Of a stretch of DNA of 40,848 nt, positions 30,889 through 40,848 are shown piece by piece (position 1 is the first letter of the stretch; each line of letters starts with the position of its first letter). A model generated the notes under the pieces. It made no database searches, was not told where the DNA came from, and saw only the letters and a list, made by a program, of their open reading frames with translations. The position numbers and the translations under genes are program-made. The DNA is from Betaproteobacteria bacterium (GTDB taxonomy: Bacteria > Pseudomonadota > Gammaproteobacteria > Burkholderiales > SG8-39), in contig VBCH01000214.1 in the NCBI GenBank assembly GCA_005884455.1, forward strand, positions 1-40,848. The letters run 5' to 3'.

Positions 30889-32466
30889 TCAATCGCGTCT
30901 TCGCAGCCGCGCGAGCAGGCTCCGCGTGGAGACGTCGAGTCCGGTTGTGTCTCCGCCCTCGAGCAGTCTCGGCAGCAGCGTGCGGGCGAGGTTCTTGCCG
31001 TGCTCCACCCCCCATTGGTCGAAGCTGTTCAGGTTCCAGATGGCGCCTTCGGCGAACACTTTGTGCTCATGCAGCGCGATGAGCGCGCCGAGCGAGCGTG
31101 GAGTGAGGCGCTCGAGAAGCAGGGTGCTCGAAGGGCGGTTGCCGGGGAGGGCCTTGTGCGGAGCGTCCGGCGCGGGGTTGCCGAAGGCAAGGGCTGCGCT
31201 CTGGGCGAGCGCATTCGCTACGAGCGCCTCTTGCCCGGCGGACGGTTCCCCGTTTCGTCCGATCACGATGAAATCCACCGGGATGAGATGGGTCCCTTGG
31301 TGCAGCAGCTGGTGAAAGGAGTGCTGGCTGGGCGTCCCTGATGCACCCCAGACGACGGGAGCCGTGGCGTAGTCGACCTCGTTGCCGTCCCGGTCCACGC
31401 GCTTGCCGTTCGATTCCATCTCGAGCTGCTGAAGGTAGGCCGGTAAATCGCGCAGATCCTCGCTGTAAGGGATCACGGCGCGGGTCTGGGCGCCGAAGAA
31501 GTTCACGTACCAGATCTCGAGCAGCGCGAGCACCACCGGCATGTTGCGCTCCATGGGCTCGTTGCGGAAATGGGCGTCCATCGCGCGCGCGCCCTCGAGG
31601 AGCTCTTCGAAAGCGTTCATGCCGGCCGCCAGCGCGACCGGCAGACCCACGGCGGACCAGACCGAATAGCGCCCGCCGACCCAGTCCCACATCGGGAACA
31701 CGCGCTCGCGCGGAACCCCCAATGCTTCGGCGCCGGCGGCGTTTGCGGTGACCGCGGCGAAGTGGCGCGACGGCCCGTTCGAGTTTCCGAGCGCCGCCTC
31801 GAGCCAGGCGCGAGCGCGGGCCGCATTGGCGAGGGTCTCGGCGGTGGTAAAGGTCTTCGATGCGACGATGAAGAAGGTCGTATCCGGCGCCAGACCCGCG
31901 AGTGCGGCCTCGAGGTCGGCCGGGTCGATGTTGGAGACGAAATGCACCCTCGGGCCCCCCGTGCGGAACTTGCGCATCGCCCGCGCGAGCATGCGGGGCC
32001 CGAGGTCCGACCCGCCGATCCCGATGTTGACGACGTCGGTTATGGCTCGGCCGTTGCTGCCTTTAAGTACGCCACCGTGCATTTCACCCACGAAGCGGCG
32101 CATGCTTTCGAGCGCGCCGCGCACGGCGGGCATCACGTCACGGCGCTCGGGGAATGTCGTGTCCTCGGAGCGCAGCGCCACATGGAGCGCGGCGCGCGCT
32201 TCGGTGCTGTTGATGGGGTCGCCAGCGAACATGCGCGCGATCCACCTGGGCAGCTGCGCCTGGGCGGCGAGGCCGGTGAGCAGCCGCATCGCCTCCGCAT
32301 CGACCCAGTGCTTGGAATAGTCGAGCACGAGCTCTCCGGCTTCGATCGAGAATCGCTCCGCGCGCGAGGGGTCCGCGGCGAACAGCTCGGCGAGGCTTTT
32401 AGCCGCGGTCCTCTTTCGGTGCGCGGCCAGCGCTGTCCATGCGGGCGACAGGGTCAGCTTGCTCAC
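30889..32466 (-). CDS. pgi: Glucose-6-phosphate isomerase
   Basis: NIGIGGSDLGPRML, FIVASKTFTTAETLANA, MWDWVGGRYSVWSAVGLP, GTHLIPVDFIV; GTG start at 32466 overlaps the upstream stop. Confidence 0.96.
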   Translation of the reverse strand: MSKLTLSPAWTALAAHRKRTAAKSLAELFAADPSRAERFSIEAGELVLDYSKHWVDAEAMRLLTGLAAQAQLPRWIARMFAGDPINSTEARAALHVALRSEDTTFPERRDVMPAVRGALESMRRFVGEMHGGVLKGSNGRAITDVVNIGIGGSDLGPRMLARAMRKFRTGGPRVHFVSNIDPADLEAALAGLAPDTTFFIVASKTFTTAETLANAARARAWLEAALGNSNGPSRHFAAVTANAAGAEALGVPRERVFPMWDWVGGRYSVWSAVGLPVALAAGMNAFEELLEGARAMDAHFRNEPMERNMPVVLALLEIWYVNFFGAQTRAVIPYSEDLRDLPAYLQQLEMESNGKRVDRDGNEVDYATAPVVWGASGTPSQHSFHQLLHQGTHLIPVDFIVIGRNGEPSAGQEALVANALAQSAALAFGNPAPDAPHKALPGNRPSSTLLLERLTPRSLGALIALHEHKVFAEGAIWNLNSFDQWGVEHGKNLARTLLPRLLEGGDTTGLDVSTRSLLARLRRRD

Positions 32467-34070
32467 GGTCGGTGCTGATAGAGGCGGAAGCGTTCGCGGT
32501 CGCGCGGCCGCCTGCCTTCCCACAAAAGCTTCCACACGGGGCCGATGTCGTCGGATTCTCCCTCGCGGGCCTGTACCAGGAGCACCGAGCAGCCGGCCTC
32601 GGCGCCGCGCTCGAGGCGTCGTGTGACGACCTCGGCGTGATAGTCGAATACGGCACGCTGGGCTTCGCCGAGGCCACGGCTCTCGATGCAGCGGGTGCCC
32701 GCGGGAATGCTCTTTTTCAGCGCCTGCGCGACCGTCCGGTAGCTCTTTCCGTAGTCGACCCAGGAGAGTATCAAGGTCGTGGCGAGACCCCAGAGCAGCG
32801 TAATGCCGGCCGCCCAGAAGCTCACGCCGCGAAATACCGAGCGCTCGCCCCTGACGATCAACCAGAGCCAGCCCAGCGTAAACGCCAGCGCGACCGCGAG
32901 CACCGTCCAGGAAAACTGCGGCACATGTCCGGGCTCGAGCTTGGCGAAATTGCGCGCGATAGTCGGCGGATATCCCGTCATCATCGCAAACCAGCCCAAC
33001 CACATGAGCGCGCCGAGCAGCCCGGCGCTCAGGGCGCCGAACCACGCGAGCGCGTTGTCGGCGCCGCGGCGCAAGGTCGGCACCCCGGCACCGGCAAGAA
33101 GCGCAAGAGGCACCAGCAGCGGCAAGGCGTAGACCTCGCGCGGATCGTCCAGAAACACGAGCACAGCAAAGCTGACGACGACGGCCGCAATCAGCATGCG
33201 CGTGCCCGGCTCGACTGCGCGGCGACGTCCTTCCCACAGGGTCCATAGCGCGAGCGGCCACGCAGGCCACAGGGCCCAGGCGAGGGTCTGTCCCCAGTAG
33301 CCGAGAACGGCTGCGGGAGGCACGGCGAATTGCGCTGCGTTGGCCTGCCACCACGCGAGCGCGAGTCCGCCGGAGCGGCTTTCAGCGAGCACGAGCCAGC
33401 CGCCGCATAGCGCGACAGTCATCAGCAGGGCCGGAATCAAGCTCATCAGGTACTCGCGCCGGCGCCACGCCGAAGACACGAGGGGCGCGGCGAGCGCGAC
33501 GGTGATCGGAGCCACTACCGCGGGGACTCCTTTGCTCAGCGCTGCGACGACGAGCCCCGCACCGAGGAGCCAACCGGCACGGAGCGCTTTGCGCGGCGCG
33601 AGCGCGATGCCGTACCAGGCGAGTGCCTGTCCCGCGAGCATGCTGATGTCGCCGAGCGTTTCATGGGCGTGAACGAGCAGGCCGAGACAGCCGAGCAGCG
33701 CAAGCACGGCACCCAAGCCCTCGGTTCTGCCGTAGAGCTCTCGGCCCGCGAGGTGAACGAAGGCGAGCGCCGCCGCCATCATCACACCGCTTGCCAGGCG
33801 TGCCCCGTCGTGGGGGGTGAGGACCAGTCCGAACAACTTCGCGGTCAGCGCCGCGACCCAGTAATGGAACGGTCCATTTTCCAGATACCCTTCGCCCGCC
33901 AGATACGGCACGATCCATCGCCCGTGCTCGAGCATCTGGTGCACGATGCCGATGCCGATGGCGTCTTCGGTTTTCCAGGGATCGTGCCCGACGAGGCCGG
34001 GCAGCAGGTACGCGAGCACGAGCGTCGCGAACAGGACCGGCACCCGAGGAAGCGTAGTCATTGCGTTCAC
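32463..34070 (-). CDS. Glycosyltransferase family 39 (ArnT/PMT-like) membrane protein
   Basis: ATLVLAYLLPGLVGHDPWKTEDAIGIGIVHQMLEHGRWIVPYLAGEGYLENGPFHYWVAALTAKLFG and many TM segments. Confidence 0.85.
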   Translation of the reverse strand: MNAMTTLPRVPVLFATLVLAYLLPGLVGHDPWKTEDAIGIGIVHQMLEHGRWIVPYLAGEGYLENGPFHYWVAALTAKLFGLVLTPHDGARLASGVMMAAALAFVHLAGRELYGRTEGLGAVLALLGCLGLLVHAHETLGDISMLAGQALAWYGIALAPRKALRAGWLLGAGLVVAALSKGVPAVVAPITVALAAPLVSSAWRRREYLMSLIPALLMTVALCGGWLVLAESRSGGLALAWWQANAAQFAVPPAAVLGYWGQTLAWALWPAWPLALWTLWEGRRRAVEPGTRMLIAAVVVSFAVLVFLDDPREVYALPLLVPLALLAGAGVPTLRRGADNALAWFGALSAGLLGALMWLGWFAMMTGYPPTIARNFAKLEPGHVPQFSWTVLAVALAFTLGWLWLIVRGERSVFRGVSFWAAGITLLWGLATTLILSWVDYGKSYRTVAQALKKSIPAGTRCIESRGLGEAQRAVFDYHAEVVTRRLERGAEAGCSVLLVQAREGESDDIGPVWKLLWEGRRPRDRERFRLYQHRP

Positions 34071-34105
34071 CTTAGCCCGCTCGACCGCCCGCCACCCGAA
34101 AGAAA

Positions 34106-34127
34106 AAAGGCAGCCGAAGCTGCCTTT
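34106..34127 (-). terminator. Intrinsic terminator of rpmE
   Basis: Minus strand AAAGGCAGC-TTCG-GCTGCCTTTTTT: 9-bp stem, UUCG tetraloop, T run. Confidence 0.9.
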
Positions 34128-34151
34128 CGCGGAGCGCGCGACGCAACACGC

Positions 34152-34391
34152 CTACGCGGAGGCTTGCTTGGCGGGCTTCGCCGCCGTCTTCTTCCTCGTG
34201 TATTTCTGGCGGAATTTCTCCACCCGGCCGGCCGTATCGACGATCTTTTGCTTGCCCGTGTAGAACGGGTGACAGGACGAGCACACTTCCACGTGCAGGG
34301 CCTTGCCCAGCGTGGAGCGGGTCGTGAAGGTGTTTCCGCAGCTGCAGGTTACGGTGATTTCCTTGTATTCGGGATGGATTTTGGGTTTCAT
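34152..34391 (-). CDS. rpmE: 50S ribosomal protein L31 (cysteine-containing form)
   Basis: [64 protein letters not shown]. Confidence 0.97.
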   Translation of the reverse strand: MKPKIHPEYKEITVTCSCGNTFTTRSTLGKALHVEVCSSCHPFYTGKQKIVDTAGRVEKFRQKYTRKKTAAKPAKQASA

Positions 34392-34465
34392 GGCGTTGTC
34401 CTTGGCTGCACGGGGCGTTAAGTGGGGCGAAATTATCCAGTAAATCAGGCGCCCGGACAAGTTTT

Positions 34466-35725
34466 TCAACCCCTGCGCATCGAGTCGAAGAAGTCTCCGT
34501 TGTTCTTGGTCGCGCGGATCTTGTCGACCAGAAACTCCGCAGCCTCGAGGTCGTCCATGGGGTAGAGGAGCTTCCTCAGCACCCACACCTTCTGCAGGAT
34601 CTCCTTCTCGATCAGGAGTTCTTCGCGGCGGGTGCCTGAGCGGTTGACGTTGATCGCCGGAAAGATGCGCTTCTCGTACATACGCCGGTCGAGGTGAATT
34701 TCCATGTTGCCGGTACCCTTGAACTCTTCGTAGATCACGTCGTCCATGCGCGAGCCCGTGTCGATCAGGGCGGTGGCGAGGATGGTGAGCGAGCCGCCTT
34801 CCTCGATGTTTCTCGCCGCCCCGAAAAAGCGCTTCGGGCGCTGCAGCGCATTCGCATCGACGCCGCCCGTGAGCACTTTGCCGGAGGCGGGCACCACGGT
34901 GTTGTAAGCGCGCGCAAGCCGCGTGATCGAGTCGAGCAGGATCACGACATCCTTCTTGTGCTCGACCAGGCGCTTCGCTTTTTCGATCACCATTTCGGCG
35001 ACCTGCACATGGCGCGAGGCGGGCTCATCGAACGTCGAGGCGACGACCTCGCCCTTGACCGTGCGCGTCATCTCGGTCACTTCCTCGGGCCGCTCGTCGA
35101 TCAAGAGGACGATCAGCACCACGTCCGGGTGGTTCGACGTGATCGCGTGGGCGAGCTGCTGCATCAGCACTGTCTTGCCGGCCTTGGGCGGGGAGACGAT
35201 CAGGCCGCGCTGCCCCTTGCCGATCGGGGCGATGATGTCGATGATGCGGCTGGTGATGTTTTCCTCGCCCTTCATGTCGCGCTCGAGCTTGAGGATCTTG
35301 TCCGGGTGCAGCGGCGTGAGGTTCTCGAAGAGGATCTTGTGCTTCGAAGCCTCCGGCGCGTCGGCGTTGACCTTGTCGACTTTCACCAGCGCGAAGTAGC
35401 GCTCGCCGTCTTTGGGCGTGCGGATCTCGCCCTCGATCGAATCGCCCGTGTGCAGGTTGAATCGCCGGATCTGCGAGGGGCTGACGTAGATGTCGTCGGT
35501 GGAAGCCAGGTAGGACGTATCGGGCGAGCGCAGGAAGCCGAAGCCGTCGGGCAGCACCTCCAGCGTGCCTTCACCGAATATGGATTCGCCTTTCTTGGCG
35601 CGGTTTTTCAGGAGGGCAAAGATCAGCTCCTGCTTGCGCATGCGGTTGGCGCCGTCGATTTCGTTCGACGTCGCCATTTCGAGCAGCTGGCTTACGTGCT
35701 GTGTCTTGAGTTCGGATAAGTGCAT
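34466..35725 (-). CDS. rho: Transcription termination factor Rho
   Basis: [92 protein letters not shown]. Confidence 0.98.
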   Translation of the reverse strand: MHLSELKTQHVSQLLEMATSNEIDGANRMRKQELIFALLKNRAKKGESIFGEGTLEVLPDGFGFLRSPDTSYLASTDDIYVSPSQIRRFNLHTGDSIEGEIRTPKDGERYFALVKVDKVNADAPEASKHKILFENLTPLHPDKILKLERDMKGEENITSRIIDIIAPIGKGQRGLIVSPPKAGKTVLMQQLAHAITSNHPDVVLIVLLIDERPEEVTEMTRTVKGEVVASTFDEPASRHVQVAEMVIEKAKRLVEHKKDVVILLDSITRLARAYNTVVPASGKVLTGGVDANALQRPKRFFGAARNIEEGGSLTILATALIDTGSRMDDVIYEEFKGTGNMEIHLDRRMYEKRIFPAINVNRSGTRREELLIEKEILQKVWVLRKLLYPMDDLEAAEFLVDKIRATKNNGDFFDSMRRG

Positions 35726-35834
35726 AAAGAGCCCAAGCGGGATGAACGACCTCAGACCGTTCGAACGGAAAAACAGGGAACCGAAACGGGGAGGATTGGC
35801 GCCTGGATACAGCCCTTTGCAGGCGTCGGTGGGA

Positions 35835-35855
35835 GGGCGGCTAAGCGTGCCGCCC
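35835..35855 (-). terminator. Stem-loop between trxA and rho
   Basis: GGGCGGC (35835-35841) / GCCGCCC (35849-35855), 7-bp perfect stem; no U tract. Confidence 0.4.
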
Positions 35856-35880
35856 GCCTTTTGCGTGAAGAATAGAGACT

Positions 35881-36207
35881 TTAGATGTTGCTGTCAAGAA
35901 ATGCGGTGAGCTGGGACTTGGACAGCGACCCTACCTTCTGCGCCTCGACGTTGCCGTTCTTGAAAAGCATGAGTGTCGGTATGCCGCGGATCCCGTACTT
36001 TTTCGGGATTTCCAGATTCTCGTCGACGTTGACCTTGGCGACCTTGAGCTTGCCCGAGTACTCCTTGGCGACCTCGTCGAGCACCGGGGCGATCGCCTTG
36101 CAGGGACCGCACCATTCCGCCCAGTAGTCCACCAGCACAGGGACATCGGATTTCAGGACTTCGGGTTCGAAAGTGGCGTCGCTTACGTGGTGGATGAATT
36201 CGTTCAT
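35881..36207 (-). CDS. trxA: Thioredoxin
   Basis: [64 protein letters not shown]. Confidence 0.97.
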   Translation of the reverse strand: MNEFIHHVSDATFEPEVLKSDVPVLVDYWAEWCGPCKAIAPVLDEVAKEYSGKLKVAKVNVDENLEIPKKYGIRGIPTLMLFKNGNVEAQKVGSLSKSQLTAFLDSNI

Positions 36208-36450
36208 TGCTTCCTCTGCGGGACGGGAATTTGCAGCGGACGCTGCACGTTCGTTATGTTTGGGCGCGAGCCCGTAGTTCAAGGCTATGCTAGCCGAATT
36301 TCGCGGCCAGGAAAAGCGCGGGCCCTTCTGGCGTAAGGGGCTCTTTTTTCAGGACAAAACGTCAGAGCCCGGGACCGCGCGTGATAAGATACCCCGCTGT
36401 CTTCGCGAAATGCGCGGGAATCGTTCGGACCGAACGGTTCGTCCTCACCC

Positions 36451-36774
36451 ATGGCATACGTCGTCACCGAGAGCTGCATCAAGTGCAAGTACACCGACTG
36501 CGTCGACGTGTGCCCGGTCGACTGCTTTCGCGAGGGCCCCAACATGCTGGTGATCGATCCCGAGGAGTGCATCGACTGCACGCTGTGCGTTCCGGAGTGC
36601 CCCGTCGAAGCGATTTTTGCAGAGGATGACGTCCCGCCCGTCCAGCGCGACTGGATTCCCATCAATGCCGAGCTCTCCAAGGCCTGGAAACCCATCGTCG
36701 AGCGCAAGCCCGCGCCGGCGGACGCCGATGAGTGGGCAAAGGTGAAGGAGAAGAAGCACCTTCTCGAGCGCTGA
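36451..36774 (+). CDS. fdxA: 7Fe-type ferredoxin
   Basis: [62 protein letters not shown]. Confidence 0.96.
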   Translation: MAYVVTESCIKCKYTDCVDVCPVDCFREGPNMLVIDPEECIDCTLCVPECPVEAIFAEDDVPPVQRDWIPINAELSKAWKPIVERKPAPADADEWAKVKEKKHLLER

Positions 36775-36799
36775 GCAAAGCGCGCTAAAGTAGGCGCCC

Positions 36800-39388
36800 A
36801 TGAACGCGGGCGCGGGACTTCCGATCCTCAAGAAGAGCGAGCTGTTCGAGCGGCTGGCGCAGGGCCGCGCCGCCGGCGTCACCATCGTCACCCCCAACAA
36901 GCGCCTGTCGCAGGCGCTGATGCTGGAGTTCGATGCTTTCCAGAGCGGGAAAGCACTTTCGGTCTGGGAAGCGCCGGATATCCTGCCGTTCGGTGCTTTC
37001 GTGCAGCGGCTCTACGAGGACGGCCTCTATGCGGACCTCTCGGGCGAACTGCCGATGCTTCTCACGCCGGCGCAGGAGGAGGAAGTCTGGAAGCAGGTAG
37101 TCGGCGGGAGCGGCCTCCTTGCCGTCGAAGGCACGGCCGCCAAGTGCCGCGACGCCTGGAACCTCGCCAACCTGTGGCGCATCCGCCCCGGCGCCGGGAA
37201 CCAGGACACCGAGGTTTTCGCGCAGTGGCTCACTCACTATAGGAAGAAAACCGAGAACGACCTCGATATCCCGCGGCTGCCGGATGCGCTGCAGCGGTTC
37301 CTGCCAGAGCCGAAGCGGCCGAAGCTCGTTGTCGCCTATGCGTTCGACATCCTGCCGCCGCAGACGAAGGAGTTCCTCGACGCGCTCGGGACGGAGATCG
37401 CTTTTTGCAGGCCGGATCCCCGGTTCGCCACCGTTTCGCGAGCGGCTTTCGATTCCGCGAAGCACGAGATCGAGGCCGCCGCGCGGTGGGCGAGGGCGCG
37501 CCTGGAAGCGGGCGGCAAAAGGATCGGGGTTGTCATTCCCTCCTTGCGGGAAAAGAGAAAAGAGGTGGTTCGCGTTTTCTCGCGAGTCATGCGGCCTGGC
37601 GGCGAGAAGACAGCTATGCCTTTCAACGTTTCGCTCGGTACTCCGCTTCAAGAATTTCCCATAGTGAATGCCGCGCTAACGGTGTTGCGCTTTTCACAAG
37701 AAGAAATCTCGTTCGAAGAGGCGAGTCGGATCGTCCGCTCGCCGTTCATCGGCGGCGCTGAGAGCGAGCTCGGTGCGCGCATGAAGCTCGAGGCGCGGCT
37801 GCGCGACAAGCTCGGCGCCACGGTCGCACTGCCGAAGCTGATCGCTTTTCTCGAGAAGAAGACCGTGCTTCGCGAGAGTCTCGAGCGGGTGTTCGGGATG
37901 CGCGAGACCGGGCTGTTCTCGCAGAAGACGCCGGGCGAGTGGGCGCGGCATTTCTCGGCGGTGCTCGAGGCGGCCGGCTTCCCCGGCGAGCGCTCGCTTG
38001 ACTCGGACGAATTCCAGGCGCAGGCCAAGTGGCACGAGGTGCTCGGCGAGCTTTCAAAATTGGACAGGGTTTCAAAGGAAATATCTTTTTCGGGAGCGTT
38101 CCAGATCCTGAAGAAGATCTGTGCCGACACGTCATTTCAGCCTGACAGCCCCGAAGCGCCGATCCAGGTGCTCGAAATACGGGATTCAACCTACGTCGAG
38201 TTCGACCACCTCTGGGTGACCGGCCTCACCGACGAGGCCTGGCCGCTGAAGAGCTCGCCCAATCCCTTCCTGCCGCTCGCGCAGCAGCGGAAGGCCGGCA
38301 TCCCGGAGGCGAGCGCCGAGACCTCGCTCGCGCTCGACCGGCGCATCACCGACGGCTGGAAGCAGGCCGCGGGCGAGGTGGTGTTCTCCTGCTTCACGAA
38401 AGAGCAGGACCGCGACGTTCTGTCGAGTCCGCTGATCGCCGACGTTCCTCTGAAACCGATCGAAGTCCCCGCCTTCCCGAGATTCCGGGACGAGATATTC
38501 AAATTGAAGAAGCTGGAAACTCTTCAAGATCGCGTAGCGCCCGCCGTCAGGGAGAAACAGGTCCGCGGCGGCACGCGCGTTCTCTCCGACCAGGCAGCGT
38601 GCCCGTTCCGCGCCTTCGCGCGCCACCGCCTGCACGCCGAGGAGCTCGAGCAGCCCGTCGAAGGCCTCGACGCCTCGGCGCGCGGCAAGCTGGTGCACGA
38701 GCTGATGAAGCACCTGTGGGGTTTCCTGAAGGATTCCTCTTCCCTCCAGGGAAATCTCGATTCCGCGATCGAGCAGGCCGCCGCCGCCGCAGTGAAGGAG
38801 CTGAAGCTCGAGGGTCGACTCGCCGAGCTCGAACGCTCGCGTATGGCGCGCATCGCGCGCGAGTGGCTCGAGGTCGAGAAAAGCCGGCCAGAATTTTCCG
38901 TGGTGGGCGTCGAAGACAAGAGAAAGATCAGCTTCGCCGGGCTCGAGTTCGACGCGCGCATCGACCGCATGGACAAGCTCTCCAGCGGCGGCCACGCGAT
39001 CATCGACTACAAGACCGGTGGCAATATCACGCCGCGGCGCTGGGATCCGCCGCGCCCGGACGAGCCGCAGCTCGCGATCTACGCGGTGGCGGTGAAGGAG
39101 GAGGTGACGGCAGTCGCCTTTGCCAAGGTACGTCCCGGAGAAATGCGCTTCATGGGCTACTCGCGCGACGACAAGGCGATCCCCAAGGTACAGAAGGCGA
39201 ACGCGTGGCAGCCGCTGCTGCGCGACTGGAAGGTGGAGGCCGAGCGGCTCGGCCAGTCGTTCGCGGGCGGCGAGGCGGGCGTCGACCCGAAGAAGGACCT
39301 GATGACCTGCCGCTACTGCGGCCTGGAGACGTTCTGCCGCGTCTACGAGAAGATCAACGTGCTGGCCGAAGAGGAATTCGAGGAGTGA
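36800..39388 (+). CDS. AddB-like / RecB-family nuclease protein ('probable DNA repair protein')
   Basis: IVTPNKRLSQALMLEFD; SDQAACPFRAFARHRL; GHAIIDYKTGG nuclease motif; CRYCGLETFC. The four Cys fit an Fe-S nuclease signature. Confidence 0.85.
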   Translation: MNAGAGLPILKKSELFERLAQGRAAGVTIVTPNKRLSQALMLEFDAFQSGKALSVWEAPDILPFGAFVQRLYEDGLYADLSGELPMLLTPAQEEEVWKQVVGGSGLLAVEGTAAKCRDAWNLANLWRIRPGAGNQDTEVFAQWLTHYRKKTENDLDIPRLPDALQRFLPEPKRPKLVVAYAFDILPPQTKEFLDALGTEIAFCRPDPRFATVSRAAFDSAKHEIEAAARWARARLEAGGKRIGVVIPSLREKRKEVVRVFSRVMRPGGEKTAMPFNVSLGTPLQEFPIVNAALTVLRFSQEEISFEEASRIVRSPFIGGAESELGARMKLEARLRDKLGATVALPKLIAFLEKKTVLRESLERVFGMRETGLFSQKTPGEWARHFSAVLEAAGFPGERSLDSDEFQAQAKWHEVLGELSKLDRVSKEISFSGAFQILKKICADTSFQPDSPEAPIQVLEIRDSTYVEFDHLWVTGLTDEAWPLKSSPNPFLPLAQQRKAGIPEASAETSLALDRRITDGWKQAAGEVVFSCFTKEQDRDVLSSPLIADVPLKPIEVPAFPRFRDEIFKLKKLETLQDRVAPAVREKQVRGGTRVLSDQAACPFRAFARHRLHAEELEQPVEGLDASARGKLVHELMKHLWGFLKDSSSLQGNLDSAIEQAAAAAVKELKLEGRLAELERSRMARIAREWLEVEKSRPEFSVVGVEDKRKISFAGLEFDARIDRMDKLSSGGHAIIDYKTGGNITPRRWDPPRPDEPQLAIYAVAVKEEVTAVAFAKVRPGEMRFMGYSRDDKAIPKVQKANAWQPLLRDWKVEAERLGQSFAGGEAGVDPKKDLMTCRYCGLETFCRVYEKINVLAEEEFEE

Positions 39389-39392
39389 GCGA

Positions 39393-40848
39393 GATGAAGG
39401 ATGCCGCCCAGCGCGAACGCGCGCTCGACGTGCGCCACTCGTTCATCGTCCAGGCGCCCGCCGGCTCCGGGAAGACCGAGCTGCTGGTGCGCCGCTTCCT
39501 GAAACTGCTGGAGGTCGTCAAAAAGCCCGAGGAAGTTCTCGCCATCACCTTCACCAAGAAAGCGGCGGCCGAGATGCGCAAGCGCGTGCTGGAGCGCCTG
39601 CCGAATTCGGCGGAGATCGCCCACCGCCTGCGCATCCAGACCATCGACGCGTTCTGCACCGCGCTCACGCGCCAGGTGCCGGTGCTCGCCCGCTTCGGCG
39701 CCCAGCCCGAGATCATCGAGGACGCGAAGCCGCTCTACAAGGAGGCTGCGGCGCGCGTCTTCGAGGAATTCAGTCCCGCGACCGAGCGGCTGCTCGCGCA
39801 CCTCGACAACAACATCCCCCTCGCCACCGAGCAGCTCGCCAAGATGCTCGGGAGCCGCGACCGCTGGCTGCGCAAGACCGGCGCCGTGCCGACCCGCGCC
39901 GAACTCGAAGCCACGCTGGTTTCCGAACGAAACCGCCTGCTGAAGCGCGCCCAGGCGCTCTATCCCAAGGCTTCGGAGGCGCTCGCACGCGGCTACCTGA
40001 CGCAGAAGGGCGAGTGGACCAAACGCTCACCCCCGCCACCCGAGCTGGTCCGCATCCCGGGCCTGCGCGAGGCGCTCTTCGCCCTCTGCAACATGCCGCC
40101 GGCGGAATACGACGACCGGCAATGGGAGGCGCTGGAAGCGATCCTCGCGCTTCTCAAGCCCGCCGTCGCGCACCTCAAGGTGCTGTTCGGCGAGCGCGGC
40201 CAGGCTGACTTCACCGAGTTCGCTCACGGCGCGCTCGAGGCGCTCGGCTCGGTCGACGACCCGAGCGACCTGCTGCTCTCGCTCGACCAGAAGATCTCGC
40301 ACGTCCTGGTCGACGAGTTCCAGGACACCTCGCTCTCGCAATTCGAGCTCCTCACCAAGCTGACTTCCGGCTGGCAGGAGGGTGACGGCCGCACGCTGTT
40401 CCTCGTCGGCGACCCGATGCAGTCGATCTACCGCTTCCGCGAAGCCGAAGTGTCGCTCTTCTTGCAGGCCAAGCACTCCGGACTCGGGTCGGTGAAGCTC
40501 GAGCCGCTCGAGCTCAGCACCAACCGCCGCTCGCAGGAAGGCCTCGTGAAGTGGTTCAACGAGTCGTTCCCGCGCGTGCTCCCCGCGCGGGAAGACCAGA
40601 CGTCGGGCGCCGTGCCGTACCTTCCCGCTTCGCCGCACGAGCCAGCGCATCCCGGCGCCGCCGTGACCTGGCACTGCGGCTACGACCGCGAGGAGGAGGC
40701 GAAGAAGGTCGTTTCGATCGTCCGGGAGGCTTCGGGCAGCAAGGCGATCCTCGTTCGCAACCGCGCGCACCTCGACGAGGTCGTGCCGGCGCTCAAGGAA
40801 GCGGGCGTGCGCTTCCGCGCCCTCGACATCGAGCAGCTCGGCGAGAAG
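39393..40848 (+). CDS. UvrD/AddA-like superfamily 1 helicase, 3' end outside window
   Basis: FIVQAPAGSGKTELLVRRFLKLL (Walker A), AITFTKKAAAEMRKRVLERL, HVLVDEFQDTSLSQFELL (Walker B), FLVGDPMQSIYRFREAEVSLF. Open to the window end; absent from the supplied ORF list because it has no stop. GTG 39384 is an alternative start. Confidence 0.9.

Noticed and set aside
32467-33354. N-terminal extension of the pgi ORF
   Set aside because: Overlaps GT39 coding on the same strand in another frame; pgi begins at GTG 32466 (SKLTLSPAWTAL).

Overview
This 40.8-kb window is densely coding, high-GC and mostly housekeeping. It looks betaproteobacterial: it has a PhaM-like protein, PP0621-pilS-pilR-ampD order, nrdAB followed by a histone-like gene, trxA-rho-rpmE, and an AddB/AddA-like pair. 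That lineage call is an inference from gene content and order. In order the window carries: rppH (truncated by the left edge); a rubrerythrin / two-cluster Fe-S (CCG-type) oxidoreductase / DUF3501 cluster; rplU-rpmA-obgE-proB (-); ispB; tRNA-Pro(CGG); a DUF3313-like protein (-); PP0621-pilS-pilR-ampD; nrdA-nrdB behind tandem NrdR boxes; a Lys/Arg-rich histone-like gene; a lytic transglycosylase; an aminotransferase (-); maeB; a patatin; a PhaM-like gene; a quinone oxidoreductase; proline iminopeptidase; a NUDIX CoA pyrophosphatase; a CobD/CbiB-like protein; DUF2007, pterin dehydratase and M48 protease (-); orn; an FAD-linked glycolate/lactate oxidase (-); a DUF6494-like protein (-); pgi and a GT39 transferase (-); rpmE, rho and trxA (-); fdxA; and an AddB-like Fe-S nuclease plus UvrD/AddA-like helicase (truncated by the right edge). 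I saw no CRISPR array, IS element, prophage or obvious defence island. The best candidate for under-described biology is the rubrerythrin/Fe-S/DUF3501 module with a palindromic operator-like site in its leader. Secondary candidates are the AddB/AddA-like pair, the structured leader before the lytic transglycosylase, the short-tailed PhaM-like protein, and a possible gene relic abutting tRNA-Pro. All family names come from recognising sequence motifs; no database search was run.
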